This document shows positions 37,401 through 45,851 of a stretch of DNA of 64,000 bases, one piece after another. Numbering within the stretch: position 1 is the first letter of the stretch; every line of letters starts with the position of its first letter. Made by a program: the position numbers and the translations under genes. Below the pieces are notes generated by a model. The model was not told the DNA's origin. It saw nothing but the letters and a program-made list of their open reading frames with translations, and ran no database searches. The DNA comes from Barthelona sp. PCE (taxonomy: Eukaryota; Metamonada: BaSk clade), in the NCBI GenBank assembly GCA_040285745.1, contig JAUFOR010000002.1, positions 62,001 through 126,000 of the forward strand, given 5' to 3'.

Positions 37401-37599
37401 TTGGCGATAGAGGACCTGCATTACCTGTTGAGGCAAACAACTTTTGATAAGGTGTGTCAGATTGTGAAGAACGCACCTTGGATGGAGTTGTGCGCGTCTT
37501 GGTAAGGTTGTTTATGCTATCCATGATAGTTTTCTGTTCAACCGTGCTCCTTTCAATCTCCCTACGATACTCATCGATACTTTTCGTTGGAGTTTGCAT
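34441..37599 (-). CDS. Large coiled-coil protein, 1052 aa, unidentified
   Basis: A 1052-aa protein dominated by heptad repeats at about 95-420, 480-650 and 800-1050. Between them lie more globular helical stretches (around 440-480 with PIHPLWTIQAF, and about 660-800). The N-terminal 90 residues are disordered with several proline-directed phosphorylation sites (TPTK, TPSK, DTPY, LSPTD). No motor, kinase or membrane motif is visible. The layout resembles centrosomal or basal-body scaffolds, but coiled-coil composition alone cannot prove that. The TAA stop is embedded in AATAAA (34440-34445 on this strand). The ATG faces the signal peptidase subunit gene across a 318-bp divergent spacer. Confidence 0.8.
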   Translation of the reverse strand: MQTPTKSIDEYRREIERSTVEQKTIMDSINNLTKTRTTPSKVRSSQSDTPYQKLFASTGNAGPLSPTDLNFTRIGKSTIRIPHSSSESSTKHLSRSLENLADQDTVARLRHYSSQVQQLQNALHRKNSFIADLEQEIVHLNEALSMHKLEMNHMNEVKIGKNASQAALTVEMQAKISMLTDQKEQMARTLQRMDEDKEDMVRRQTDEVNAYKLQLANLSAQLNASKQDYHDLSTMHVETEKRVSDREMLQGESIELRETIILQQQRLADMESAVEELTAQNRELRERNTVLEHDYTSEKSKKEYLTKQLLEMNDIKASNELLRDAQRQKEETSERNRELLEMLEHEVGQRNALTKEFGDLKQQVTVISERESELNALFEESVAEKLSLQQELEKLDSTAARERENVAQVLSQVVDFLRNSCYPIHQHVLNTNNEELRFDDDGRPIHPLWTIQAFSTLPDVDGIDLEETVEALRYLTDCMTISNESSAAIIQEYSTLRREYDGSVASFEGLENKYKTLVSKFKEQKQLLQTVTLERDELGDDIAAEEQLSRAKQLEIDGLQKELTTTQEDLCELGLVHDSFIQAFEIEGIEVDSAEGLVNYIKELWQERQNWKEKYVDFKKEFEHLQSESHETRGRNEEMAAEIKKLDAEVTRLYDGIDNERGNYAKHMAVACYILRDRLYRWYVVQELVEKLEAERNQNAIYSGAFSHIAQALDVPFEQPVLSNDAADHVRQVNFVDTLTEPILRDMVTNIYKYCNDHEMTVEDILVSTAQEQMLPMIEVDHDFEPFNMEYQDVSHIVQALSEFFVLYSQQEYSIDDLLTKNSKLTSECSDSMSIVEHLQHSLSDARDAILKINSACSTSKKQVAKRDTRIQMLEGELDRSNKRVSELSESLTLLNTSAGVNAQECDELRIKLNRVIEQNQGNIDRLSNLREKLEEREHKLSLCRKLAITHKTNADEAQKKVAVLKERLKASQDREESTSKERDSLIRRIQDEELERAEYTKQRIESLTIRQAAEAELEEELERAFLEAEVDERQEEMHDIDLELQTMETVQ

Positions 37600-37917
37600 C
37601 CCAGAATAATAAATCGTTGTGAAAAGAAAAAGAAGTGAAAATACGCAGATATTTGAATTCCTATACGAGTAACGGTGTCATCATAGCGGTTTGATTAAAT
37701 TAAACAAGCATATTGTCGTAATTCTGATTCACAAAGTTGCCTGGAAAATCAATCCTGTTACATATTCTGTTGCTTGCAAAAAAAAAATCGCTTTTTCAGA
37801 TTATTATTAATATAAATAACCCGAATATTGACTTTTCCTACTTCAAAACTCACACAAAAACTTGTTTAAGACTTTTTTTCCTCATTCAACTTGCACCATT
37901 TTCACACATTTTTATCG
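37600..37917. other. Divergent promoter region, 318 bp
   Basis: AT-rich spacer between the 1052-aa coiled-coil gene and the signal peptidase subunit gene. It contains an A8 run near 37780. The SPCS2 side ends in a pyrimidine-rich leader (TTTTTTTCCTCATTCAACTTG...CCATTTTCACACATTTTTATCG). A TTG-initiated in-frame extension of nine codons lies within that leader and is not counted as coding. Confidence 0.45.
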
Positions 37918-38469
37918 ATGGGAAAAGAACAGAAAACTAACTTAAAGGAGGTAAAAAAGGATCACAGTTTTATTCTTGATGAGAAAAATATCAAAAAGTG
38001 TTTTAATGAAGTTTTTTCAGTATTCTTTGAAGAACAATGTCAGGAAAAGGGTTCCGGATACACTGTAGTCAACAAATATTCTAATGTAAGATTAGTTTTG
38101 GGTGTTATTGCAATTTTAATGGGACTTTTCTGCAAATGGTATCCTTTTCCGATACCTACAACCAAGGAAAAGCAAAGAATAGTATGCGTTATAGTTTATT
38201 TCTTGATAACAGGTGTTCTTGAATTCTGGATCCGCTTCAGAGAACATGATGCTTTTGCCTGCTTCAAAATTAATGGTAAGGAGATCCTACTCAGTGGCGG
38301 CGTCGAGCCATTATCAGCCAATTATACAATGGATGTGTATGTTGATGGCGTAAAAACTAGATTAAGCACAGAAATCACAAAATACGTAACTGTACAAGAC
38401 AAAATATTGGACGAGGCGCTAATTGTGTGGATAAATGAAGAGATTGGCAAGCTTATCAAACAAGAATAA
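37918..38469 (+). CDS. SPCS2: Signal peptidase complex subunit 2
   Basis: A 183-aa protein with the SPC25/SPCS2 layout: a hydrophilic cytosolic start (about 1-55), a membrane hairpin of two segments (about 60-78, LVLGVIAILMGLF; and about 92-110, IVCVIVYFLITGVLEF), then a cytosolic C-terminal domain. SPCS2 is a non-catalytic subunit of the ER signal peptidase complex that contacts the Sec61 translocon and helps substrate selection. The sequence GLFCKWYPFPIPTTKEKQ between the segments fits the family. I start at the ATG at 37918. It serves the ER secretory route used by the signal-peptide proteins in this window. The stop codon is embedded in AATAAA, and the next gene ends two bases away. Confidence 0.88.
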   Translation: MGKEQKTNLKEVKKDHSFILDEKNIKKCFNEVFSVFFEEQCQEKGSGYTVVNKYSNVRLVLGVIAILMGLFCKWYPFPIPTTKEKQRIVCVIVYFLITGVLEFWIRFREHDAFACFKINGKEILLSGGVEPLSANYTMDVYVDGVKTRLSTEITKYVTVQDKILDEALIVWINEEIGKLIKQE

Positions 38470-38470
38470 A
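38465..38470 (+). terminator. AATAAA hexamer containing the SPCS2 stop codon
   Basis: The last sense codon GAA, the stop TAA (38467-38469) and the following A spell AATAAA. The convergent USP gene ends at 38472, so a cleavage site downstream of this signal would place the SPCS2 3' end inside the neighbouring gene. Confidence 0.6.
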
Positions 38471-38471
38471 A

Positions 38472-40382
38472 CTAGTCGAGCTCGTACATGAAAAGAACAA
38501 CATTTCTTGCCTCACGTTGCACTGTTTTAAAGGGTATATCTTCAGTTACTAGGTCGTCGTTATATTCATACCATATATTACCGCGTTTCACGTAAGAAAT
38601 ATAATGCCCACCGTCGGCGAAACCGCTGTGGACAACAATACCTCGCAATGAATACACTGTTTTGATCTGAGCAGGAGTCGTACCCTCACCCAATACGTGA
38701 ACTGGCGGTGGTGACTGGCTGTGAATTGCAGTTCGCTGTCCGCCACTCGTAATGGGCTTGGTATCGTGCACGATTTTTGTCCTCTGCTTCTTTAAGAACG
38801 GTGACACTAGATGATCCTGGTGCTGTGTGAGCGATGCTGTGCGTTTGCGATGCTCATCAAAGTATCCATTGCTATTCACATTACCGTCTAAAGGAAAAGC
38901 GTTGGAGTTGAGATTTGAATGCTCGCTGTAATCAGTGTTAAATTGACTCACATATTTGCTGGATGTTAATCTTCCGAATCCCTTCTGGGCGTTTTTAACA
39001 ACCTTATCGGTCGGTGTGTGTTCAATCTGTGTGATGCGCCTTGTACCACCCCTTGTGCCGGTGATAGACATGTCTGAAACATCGGAAAACAAATCGTCAT
39101 ATGTAGGAGGTTGTCCAAGTATCTCTTCGGGTTCTAATTTTTTAGCCTCATCTATCTCCTGTTCTTCAGCCACAACGCTGTGAGTTGACTTTTCATGATC
39201 AATGCTAACATCTGAATCGAGCATATCAAACGCTGATGAGCCGTTTACCTTCTCTTTTGCTGGGGGGACCCAATCACGAATGAAATCATCAACGTTAGGA
39301 ATCAACGGCTCAACAGCACAACTGTCGTGTATGATAACACCTAGTCTCAGTTCTTCTTCAAACGCAATAGGGGTCGAGTTCTTCACACCAATGTTTCTGT
39401 TAACTGCAATGACCAAGTATTTTGACAGTTCCGATATGTGGTTGAAACGGTCACTTTGCTTCTCATTACATTTCTCACATGTGCTAGGAAGACTTTCTCT
39501 GAACCAGTTGTCGACAACAAACTCCCGGATGGACTGGCGCTTGTTCCCGAACAAAGTGAGCTGGAGGACGCTGCAACGGGACACGCTACTCGCCTTTTTT
39601 TGACGACAAAAGCGGCAAACTGTCTCTTGTTTATGCTCCATATTGAACAATTGGTTAATAGGAGAAAAAAATTGTTCACTCATTTCAAAAACAGACATGA
39701 GGAACTCCCCCGAATCATGTTGATAACCTAATTGTAGTCCAGAATTCCGAACTAGTATCTCGGCGCTCGGAACCCGTTCATACAACTTTCTCAGACCTTT
39801 GTTGTGTGGAAGAGCCACATGAGAACACATTCCCCCAAAGGTATCGATAAAGACGTTCATTTTCGGCAACCTCTCGTCGAAGAAAAGCTGTTGAACACCT
39901 TCAAGGGAACACAGTATCGACATAACACTATTCGCAAAACACGTATTGCCTACGTTATCAAACCCAGTGAGGACATCTCCGTTGAAGCGCCAGTCCCCGT
40001 TCATCCGACGGAGTGATCCAAATAACCTACTTAACAATCGAAAATATTCATGGATAGAAACTTTGAAGAGGAACTGAATGTTTTTGAATAATAGAATCAC
40101 TACTTGGTTCTTCCCTTCCTCGTATTCAATTGTTTGCTGCTGTTTAACACAGCAAAACTCTGAAAGTGGTTGGCTAATTTTTTGTCCCTCAATTTCAAAT
40201 ACAAGAACATAGTCATAGTTCATGTACACCGTAGCACTCTCAAACTTTTGACTTTCATCATTGTGTCCAATAACTGTCAATGAGTAAACTGTTACTTCCT
40301 TCCGCTTATTTTTACGACCCATTGTGTAGCATGGAGAATTGCCCATAACCGGTGAATATGCTGCACTGTATTGACCATGCAT
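38472..40382 (-). CDS. Ubiquitin-specific protease
   Basis: A 636-aa deubiquitinase (peptidase C19), started at the ATG at 40380-40382 rather than a TTG seven codons upstream. Residues about 25-125 look like a PH-like beta domain. The Cys box is GFDNVGNTCFANSVMSIL with Cys148. YQHDSGEFL follows, then a zinc-binding set (CRFCRQKK ... CEKCNEK). The His box FADGGHYISYVKRGNIW has His593 and is followed by YEYNDD. The triad is complete. A disordered insert of about 200 residues, rich in Ser, Thr and His, lies between the fingers and the His box, which is common in this family. The N-terminal PH-like domain is unusual among USPs and may set location. The specific subfamily is not recognised. Confidence 0.9.
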   Translation of the reverse strand: MHGQYSAAYSPVMGNSPCYTMGRKNKRKEVTVYSLTVIGHNDESQKFESATVYMNYDYVLVFEIEGQKISQPLSEFCCVKQQQTIEYEEGKNQVVILLFKNIQFLFKVSIHEYFRLLSRLFGSLRRMNGDWRFNGDVLTGFDNVGNTCFANSVMSILCSLEGVQQLFFDERLPKMNVFIDTFGGMCSHVALPHNKGLRKLYERVPSAEILVRNSGLQLGYQHDSGEFLMSVFEMSEQFFSPINQLFNMEHKQETVCRFCRQKKASSVSRCSVLQLTLFGNKRQSIREFVVDNWFRESLPSTCEKCNEKQSDRFNHISELSKYLVIAVNRNIGVKNSTPIAFEEELRLGVIIHDSCAVEPLIPNVDDFIRDWVPPAKEKVNGSSAFDMLDSDVSIDHEKSTHSVVAEEQEIDEAKKLEPEEILGQPPTYDDLFSDVSDMSITGTRGGTRRITQIEHTPTDKVVKNAQKGFGRLTSSKYVSQFNTDYSEHSNLNSNAFPLDGNVNSNGYFDEHRKRTASLTQHQDHLVSPFLKKQRTKIVHDTKPITSGGQRTAIHSQSPPPVHVLGEGTTPAQIKTVYSLRGIVVHSGFADGGHYISYVKRGNIWYEYNDDLVTEDIPFKTVQREARNVVLFMYELD

Positions 40383-40613
40383 GCTTATTGATTCTGGTCT
40401 CAAAAGAGAAGGTTACAATTTGCAAAACATGTTTTGCTGACTTAATTATCATTGAAATAGTGGTGAGGTGGCGGTTTGTGCTTGATTTTTACAAAGAAGA
40501 TCTTCAAAAATGCTGTTAAACGTTGCATTAAAAAAAAAAAGCTACTGTTTGCATTGATACTCTTTATTTCATTAAAATGTGGATTAGATCTCCCTAAAGG
40601 ACAAATCTCTCCT

Positions 40614-40635
40614 TTGATGTTTCATGAAACATCAA
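40614..40635. repeat. 22-bp perfect palindrome
   Basis: TTGATGTTTCA is followed at once by its exact reverse complement, with no loop. It lies in the 299-bp gap between two minus-strand genes, 46 bases before the RNF5-like stop and 231 bases upstream of the USP ATG. It could be a dimeric factor-binding site or a 3'-end hairpin. Confidence 0.8.
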
Positions 40636-40681
40636 CAAAAAAAGAAATCAACTAAAATCTATTAACACTGCTGGAAACTTC

Positions 40682-41341
40682 CTAAAAATAAAAGACCATG
40701 CCAGAACCATTGAAGCTCATTATTGAAAGAACAACTACAACGACAAAAAGAAGAATTATGCTTGTTAAAAAACGCTTGCGTGCGGCCCGTCTTTGTTCAG
40801 GTGTGAGTTCTGTATTACGCATGTCGCTCCATGACGAACTATCAATCTGAAATGGCCCAACACGGAACATTGTGCGACTCCTGAAAGGATTCCTTGCAAC
40901 TCTGATTCGTTGATGGGGTGTCTCTCTTGGTGGCACCGGGTTTGAGTGAAGGGGGAACGGATTATCTGTGGCCTCATCTGTCTTACCAACACCAAAAATT
41001 CGACGAACTTCTGTTCTCTTGATGATTTGTCGACAAATAGCGCATACACTTTCGTCATTTGACTGGTAATTCAGTGCTATATCAAGACATTCTGCACAAT
41101 AAAGGTGCCCACAAGCACCACAAACCGTGTTCGTTGGTACATCACGACATATTGCACACTGAAGCGTATTCTCGCCCTCTAATACTTCTTGACGCTCAGA
41201 AGTGGTAGGATCTGTAGAAAAAGTACTCTGTTCAGGAGTGTGATTTTCTGGCTCACTTACTCTTTCTGAAGAAGATTCTGTATTCTGTTCCACGTTGTTC
41301 ACTTCCTGAATCTGCTCAATTGGCTCATTTTCCCCTTGCAT
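40682..41341 (-). CDS. RNF5/RNF185-like membrane RING E3 ligase
   Basis: A 219-aa protein. A disordered Glu-rich N-terminus (1-58) precedes a C3HC4 RING with zinc ligands Cys62, Cys65, Cys77, His79, Cys82, Cys85, Cys100 and Cys103. The linker carries ATPEQRRAARKR-like basic residues (TPEQRRAARKRF), and one membrane segment (FLTSIILLFVVVVVLSIMSF) closes the chain. RNF5/RMA1 and RNF185 have the same RING-then-C-terminal-anchor plan, though usually two membrane segments. They sit in the ER and ubiquitinate misfolded proteins for degradation. The tail anchor and RING type make an ER-associated degradation role likely but not proven. All zinc ligands are present. Confidence 0.87.
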   Translation of the reverse strand: MQGENEPIEQIQEVNNVEQNTESSSERVSEPENHTPEQSTFSTDPTTSERQEVLEGENTLQCAICRDVPTNTVCGACGHLYCAECLDIALNYQSNDESVCAICRQIIKRTEVRRIFGVGKTDEATDNPFPLHSNPVPPRETPHQRIRVARNPFRSRTMFRVGPFQIDSSSWSDMRNTELTPEQRRAARKRFLTSIILLFVVVVVLSIMSFNGSGMVFYF

Positions 41342-41457
41342 AATACTTCGAAAAGGTCTAAAAATCGATTACAAATCTATACACGTTTCTTGGTAATATT
41401 CACTTAAAATACACATAAACAAAAACTTTTACACCACATAATAAAAAAAAAATCACT

Positions 41458-44229
41458 TTAAAAGAGACCTGCATCCTTCTTTTTGGAAGTCTTACGCCAA
41501 CCCTTCAGGTTGTTGAATGTTTCTCTGTCCATGCGCAACAGTTGCTCAAAAATGTCATCAGGAAGATATTTATCCATGTTAGAAGGATCGAAATACTCAA
41601 CTGGTGGTAAATTAAGATCTGAAATGTCAATACGTCGTTGTTGCATGTTAGAAATGAAACGTTCTTGGCAGTTCTGACGCTCTTCAAGAGTGAAAGAATC
41701 ATCAGGCATCTCAAACTTATTCTCCTCTTTTGCAACTGTAGGAACAGCACCAGTTGCCATTGATGGAGTAACAGCGATTGCCTTCTGGGCTTCCTTCTTG
41801 GCTGCTTTGGCATCATCAATCTCCTGCAGTCGAGCTAGTCTTTCTTGAGCCTCTATCTCCTCCTTCCTTCGCTTTTCTGCTCTCTTGCGTTCACGCTCAG
41901 CTTTTTTGGCCTCCATACGCTTTTTGGCATCGGCTCTACGCTTTTTTGAAGCTTCCTCCGCCTTACGAGTCTCCTCAACCTTGGCACGGACACTTTCTGC
42001 ATCGAACTCAACAGTCTCAATATCGTGTGTATCACGCATACGCTTGTTACCGACACGTGGCCCTCCCTTCCTCTCAAAAGTGCGTGTTGTCTCAGTACGA
42101 ACGCGCTTCTCGGGCTCAAAAGATGTATCGATCTCAACAAGCTTCATTTCAGGTGCAAAACCATGCATACGTAAAGAAAAATGGAAGGCAGCGGCTTGTC
42201 CGCCTTGGTACTGACACGGAACTACGTAGTATTTAACTAGACGCTGTTCCACTGTCTTGTGGGCTCCCATGAACTTGAAGTCAAGCGAAGTCCCGCCCTT
42301 GACAAACTTTGATTGGAACACAAGCCTATTTTTCCACTCAGCTGCGTTGGCAACAGGTGTGTCCTTGAGTATATAAAAGCCAACACCGAAACCGGCCTCG
42401 ATCATAAGCGAAGCGGGGGTGCCAGGTGCAGCTTCTACCTCGTATACGGGGTTATCCCAGGGGCGTTGACATGACCCACTGAGCTGAGCAGACCACTCAC
42501 CGTCAAACTCAGTAACACGGACATCAGCTTCAATAAGACTGAACTCAATTGCAGATGGATCCTTACACTCAATTGATATATCAAATGCGCCCTGCTCACC
42601 CTCTTCATACAGTGTGGGAACTATTACCACCGAATCACTAAATCCTAACAGTGTGTGATCAACAACATGACCGGTTGTGAATGATGACATATGCAGCTTC
42701 GCATCATCATCGAACGAAAGCATGAATCCATCGACACCCATCACGTAGAAACCGTGATGACATCCAGATGCAATATCGCTGAGAATGCTCACAGTCACGT
42801 CCTGTTTCGTCTTGCTCGTCAACATATACTGTGGGTTACGATACCAATTTTTGCAGCGAGAGTGCCCGCCTCCAGGTGACCATTCGCCATGCAAAGTGAT
42901 ATTCTCTTTCTTCTCCTGAACGAGGGTTTGAAGATCGGAGGACTCACAGCTATTGATGTACAATGAGAAAGGTCCCTCCACCCCAGCTTTAAATGTCGCA
43001 GGCATGATGATGTAATCTCCAGCTGGCAAAAATGATGAGAATGCCAGGACAGCTGCGGGCTTAAACTTTGCTGTATATATGGGTTTACGCATATCATCAA
43101 CCGCAAAAATATACGCTCCGACACCATCAAGGTCACCGCAATGGTTAACCTCTCTGATTTCATTTGTGTTGTTGAATAATACAAACGATACCTCAGCTTC
43201 ACGCCCGATGGTAAATCCATACTTCTCGTTGGCCATCCAGTCGGCGTTATTGTGACAGCCGGCAGCAGTGCGACCTGCCCATTCGCCATCATAACGAATT
43301 ACTTGTTCGCTTTCGTCGGTTGGATCAATGCAAACGTAGTGATCAGTAAAAACATCACAAAAATCGTCATAATGCAGACGGACACGCTCTTCATCGTCCT
43401 CGAGAAGCATCCAGGGGTTATAAAGGTGAACAAAACGCGCACCGCTTTCATCCGTTTCCAATTCTTCAATTGAATACATTCTACCTAAGACAAAACGACG
43501 GAAGTGGGACATCTTGGGTTTATCCGAAAACTGAACGCATCTGGTGTCATTCTTATTGCAAATTGAACCCATTGGCAGTTTTTTCTTAAAAGCAACATTA
43601 AGATCCGCCCATAATTGATCACGATTGCATTTCTCGTTGTATACCTTAGTAAGGAGACCAGACAGCGTCCAAATTGCAAAAGGAATATCACCATCGCGAA
43701 GATGTTCGTAAGAAGAAGCGAGCTTAGCAAATGCTTTCTCGATTACAGAAACCCATAGTTCACCAGGCACATTTGTCGATGAATAGACAAGGCCACCGTT
43801 ACGATAGCATGGAAAATTGTCATCAACAGCAATAAACTTCATATCACCGTATTGATCGAAGAAATTGACTACAAAGGCACCAATATCAAGATAATCGTCA
43901 AAGGTATTGCAAAATATCTCCCCAAAGAAATCAAAAGCGGTCGTAAACATTGAAAGAGCATTGAGTAACCACGTACATGACAAATTATTCTGTTTCACGG
44001 TAAGATCTCCTTCAGACATCAGAATACATCCTTCTGGGATGGAAAGTTCATCGTTGTAAACACGTTTAAATCTCATTTTGGAGAAATTCAAAGCCTTTTC
44101 TGGTTTAATATTTAAAGAATGCCATAAAGATTCCTTTTTTGGTGGGAAATCCATATCATTGAAGATAAGCTCGTTATTTCTGATCGTTTCGAACTCCTCT
44201 ATGACTTCTTCCAGAGAATTGTAGATCAT
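41458..44229 (-). CDS. Calpain-like protein with substituted catalytic histidine
   Basis: A 923-aa protein whose first 300 residues follow the calpain (C2) protease core. The Cys segment QNNLSCTWLLNAL has Cys85, followed by GELWVSVIEKAFAKL and, near 250-271, GRMYSIEELE ... VHLYNPWM. The catalytic Asn271 is present, but His in the usual GHAYS is Arg250, and GDC is LSC, so protease activity is doubtful. Residues about 310-690 contain three C2-like/CBSW-type beta domains, each opening with a Gly-Glu-Trp segment (YDGEWAGRTAAGCHNN, LHGEWSPGGGHSRC, FDGEWSAQLSGSC). The C-terminal 230 residues form a long Lys/Glu/Arg-rich helix. I use the ATG at 44227-44229; a GTG-started extension is ignored. It may act as a structural, cytoskeleton-associated calpain. 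Confidence 0.88.
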   Translation of the reverse strand: MIYNSLEEVIEEFETIRNNELIFNDMDFPPKKESLWHSLNIKPEKALNFSKMRFKRVYNDELSIPEGCILMSEGDLTVKQNNLSCTWLLNALSMFTTAFDFFGEIFCNTFDDYLDIGAFVVNFFDQYGDMKFIAVDDNFPCYRNGGLVYSSTNVPGELWVSVIEKAFAKLASSYEHLRDGDIPFAIWTLSGLLTKVYNEKCNRDQLWADLNVAFKKKLPMGSICNKNDTRCVQFSDKPKMSHFRRFVLGRMYSIEELETDESGARFVHLYNPWMLLEDDEERVRLHYDDFCDVFTDHYVCIDPTDESEQVIRYDGEWAGRTAAGCHNNADWMANEKYGFTIGREAEVSFVLFNNTNEIREVNHCGDLDGVGAYIFAVDDMRKPIYTAKFKPAAVLAFSSFLPAGDYIIMPATFKAGVEGPFSLYINSCESSDLQTLVQEKKENITLHGEWSPGGGHSRCKNWYRNPQYMLTSKTKQDVTVSILSDIASGCHHGFYVMGVDGFMLSFDDDAKLHMSSFTTGHVVDHTLLGFSDSVVIVPTLYEEGEQGAFDISIECKDPSAIEFSLIEADVRVTEFDGEWSAQLSGSCQRPWDNPVYEVEAAPGTPASLMIEAGFGVGFYILKDTPVANAAEWKNRLVFQSKFVKGGTSLDFKFMGAHKTVEQRLVKYYVVPCQYQGGQAAAFHFSLRMHGFAPEMKLVEIDTSFEPEKRVRTETTRTFERKGGPRVGNKRMRDTHDIETVEFDAESVRAKVEETRKAEEASKKRRADAKKRMEAKKAERERKRAEKRRKEEIEAQERLARLQEIDDAKAAKKEAQKAIAVTPSMATGAVPTVAKEENKFEMPDDSFTLEERQNCQERFISNMQQRRIDISDLNLPPVEYFDPSNMDKYLPDDIFEQLLRMDRETFNNLKGWRKTSKKKDAGLF

Positions 44230-44378
44230 AATACAAAATTGGTCAGATATTTTAGTGGAATAAGTTGTTGGTGAATGAAACTCGTTCAATCCCTTGTAAA
44301 GATGACGAAAATGATAAAACAGGTTTGGAAAGTGTTTCACCTTTTATTTATATCTTCACCGGATAATAACACTTGAAC

Positions 44379-44903
44379 ATGGTTAGATCGGGGAAAAATA
44401 GTGAGGCGGACACTCTTGACACACAAAAAGGGCCTAAATTCGAAAAGAAAAAAGTTGCTATGCACTCATACGTCGATAGCGATTCAGAAGATGAGTTTGA
44501 TGAGAACACGGGCATCGTAGATGATCTCGATTATCTGTCAGATTCTGACGATGAAGTTACAGAAGTCAAATCTTCAGGAAAAGCATTATTCCAGACACAG
44601 TCAAAGAAAAATCTGGAAGTGAAAACCATGCGAGACTACAGAGAACGGGTGGAAAAAGCAAAACTTCAACGTCAAGCTGAAAGTCAAAAGATTATCAAAG
44701 AAGTAGAGAAAAAGAAGGTAAAAAAGGGTGAAGATGTTATTCCTGTGGATAATGAGACACTCGGCAAAGTTATGGGTGTGAGGATTGTTTCTAAAAAGCC
44801 CAAAACATCCAGTTCTGCTATGGAATTCTTAAATGCAATGAGTTCGGGTGGTGTGAGACAACATGTACGTAAAGGCCAACGCGGTGTGAAGAAATTCTTT
44901 TAA
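44379..44903 (+). CDS. Small charged nuclear-type protein, 174 aa
   Basis: A 174-aa protein with alternating basic and acidic blocks: GPKFEKKKVAM, then SDSEDEFDEN and SDSDDE, then a Lys/Arg-rich helix (RDYRERVEKAKLQRQ ... EKKKVKKG), and a C-terminal VRQHVRKGQRGVKKFF. No known domain. Composition and SD/E casein-kinase-2 sites are typical of nucleolar or ribosome-assembly factors, an inference from composition only. The ATG at 44379 is used, two codons after a TTG. The AATAAA signal is built into the stop. A 149-base divergent gap separates it from the calpain-like gene. Confidence 0.65.
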   Translation: MVRSGKNSEADTLDTQKGPKFEKKKVAMHSYVDSDSEDEFDENTGIVDDLDYLSDSDDEVTEVKSSGKALFQTQSKKNLEVKTMRDYRERVEKAKLQRQAESQKIIKEVEKKKVKKGEDVIPVDNETLGKVMGVRIVSKKPKTSSSAMEFLNAMSSGGVRQHVRKGQRGVKKFF

Positions 44904-44907
44904 TAAA
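44902..44907 (+). terminator. AATAAA hexamer overlapping the stop codon
   Basis: The TAA stop at 44901-44903 supplies the first two A of AATAAA. It lies 51 bases from the end of the convergent gene. Confidence 0.55.
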
Positions 44908-44957
44908 ACAATTGATGATTTTAATGGTTTTTATTTTCTAACATATAACAAAAAATA

Positions 44958-45464
44958 TCAAGAAAAATATGATATATTACTATCTCTGGAAGATATTTCT
45001 TCCATTTTATCTTCGAAATGTACCCTAAATTGCTTTTCCTGCTCGTATAATGCCTTTTCCAAGTGTAAAGCAAAACGTATTTCCAGTTCATTTTCTTGCA
45101 TCTTTAACGCATTTTGCAACATCTCTTGTGCTTCAGAGTTTGTATAAATGCGGTCTTCTGCTTCCTTTCTCTTCTTTCGAATCCGATTGTGAGGTGATAA
45201 AAAGCGGTAAATTCGCTCTTCGTCCTCAACCAGTTCTGTCACGTTGCTGTGTTGTGTGTTTATCTCGTAACCGTCGTTACTTGGTGGGTTAAGCGGTGGT
45301 AACTGATCCATTGAGAAAGGAACACACTTTCTGCTATGTGGATTAAAATGCGAAAGTGTAGAAGCTAATCTTTTACCATTAAAACTGCTTGAATTGAAGC
45401 CCTGGGACATTCCAAATGATTTCATCGCATTGAAAAGAGAAAGAGGTGATGAAGCTTTGTTCAT
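44958..45464 (-). CDS. Possible Akirin-like protein
   Basis: A 168-aa protein with a Ser/Asn/Pro-rich N-terminal part (SLFNAMKSFGMSQGFN, PPLNPPSNDGYE), a basic stretch NRIRKKRKEAEDR at about 92-104 that could act as a nuclear signal, and a C-terminal helix (EAQEMLQNALKMQENELEIR ... EDKMEEI) ending NISYFS. Akirins have the same plan: a disordered N-terminus with a nuclear signal, a C-terminal helix, and a conserved SYVS-like end. They bridge transcription factors and chromatin remodelers and import proteasomes into the nucleus. The similarity is mostly in layout and the last few residues, so the call is tentative; another short coiled-coil nuclear protein is possible. Confidence 0.6.
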   Translation of the reverse strand: MNKASSPLSLFNAMKSFGMSQGFNSSSFNGKRLASTLSHFNPHSRKCVPFSMDQLPPLNPPSNDGYEINTQHSNVTELVEDEERIYRFLSPHNRIRKKRKEAEDRIYTNSEAQEMLQNALKMQENELEIRFALHLEKALYEQEKQFRVHFEDKMEEISSRDSNISYFS

Positions 45465-45851
45465 TAATAACAGTCTTCAATTCGACTTTACCCTTGGGTT
45501 ATGGTACTCTTTGTCACATATAAGCACTACTATCCTTAAAAAAAAAGTAAATAGAAACAAATAGAGAAAATAATCTGAAAAATTTCAGCAATTATTCTGT
45601 GCTCACAATCTAATACTGTATAAATGATGTGGATGACCATAAAAAACTTCTTAAATCTTAACAATAGAGTCAATGATCACTTAGACAGATCAGACAAAAC
45701 AGGCAACTGCTCAACTTATCTATGCACAAGTTTAGCTGTGTATCCCCATAGTTACATCTATTTAATACACGTTGTTATACTTGATTTTTCAGAAACACAA
45801 AACATTTTTTGTTTTCGCTTTTACCCACGTTTCTTTCCATTTTTCTTCAAA
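45465..45851. other. Divergent promoter region, 387 bp
   Basis: Spacer between the Akirin-like gene and the 2049-aa gene. The plus-strand frame is open from an ATG at 45624, but the 76 codons before 45852 read as Phe/Tyr/Ile-rich leader ending CCATTTTTCTTCAAA before the ATG that begins MSEQTVLF, so I treat them as untranslated. No RNA gene was recognised. Confidence 0.5.

Noticed and set aside
31333-41341. A ubiquitin-related gene cluster (UBA-like, two USPs, RNF5-like)
   Set aside because: The genes are on both strands, interleaved with unrelated genes and without shared promoters; eukaryotic gene order of this kind is probably chance.
44230-44340. GTG-started 37-codon extension of the calpain-like gene
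   Set aside because: No ATG, leader-like composition, and the protease core does not need it.
45624-45851. 76-codon in-frame N-terminal extension of the 2049-aa gene
   Set aside because: Composition is that of AT/pyrimidine-rich leader, and the MSEQTVLF ATG has a typical upstream block.
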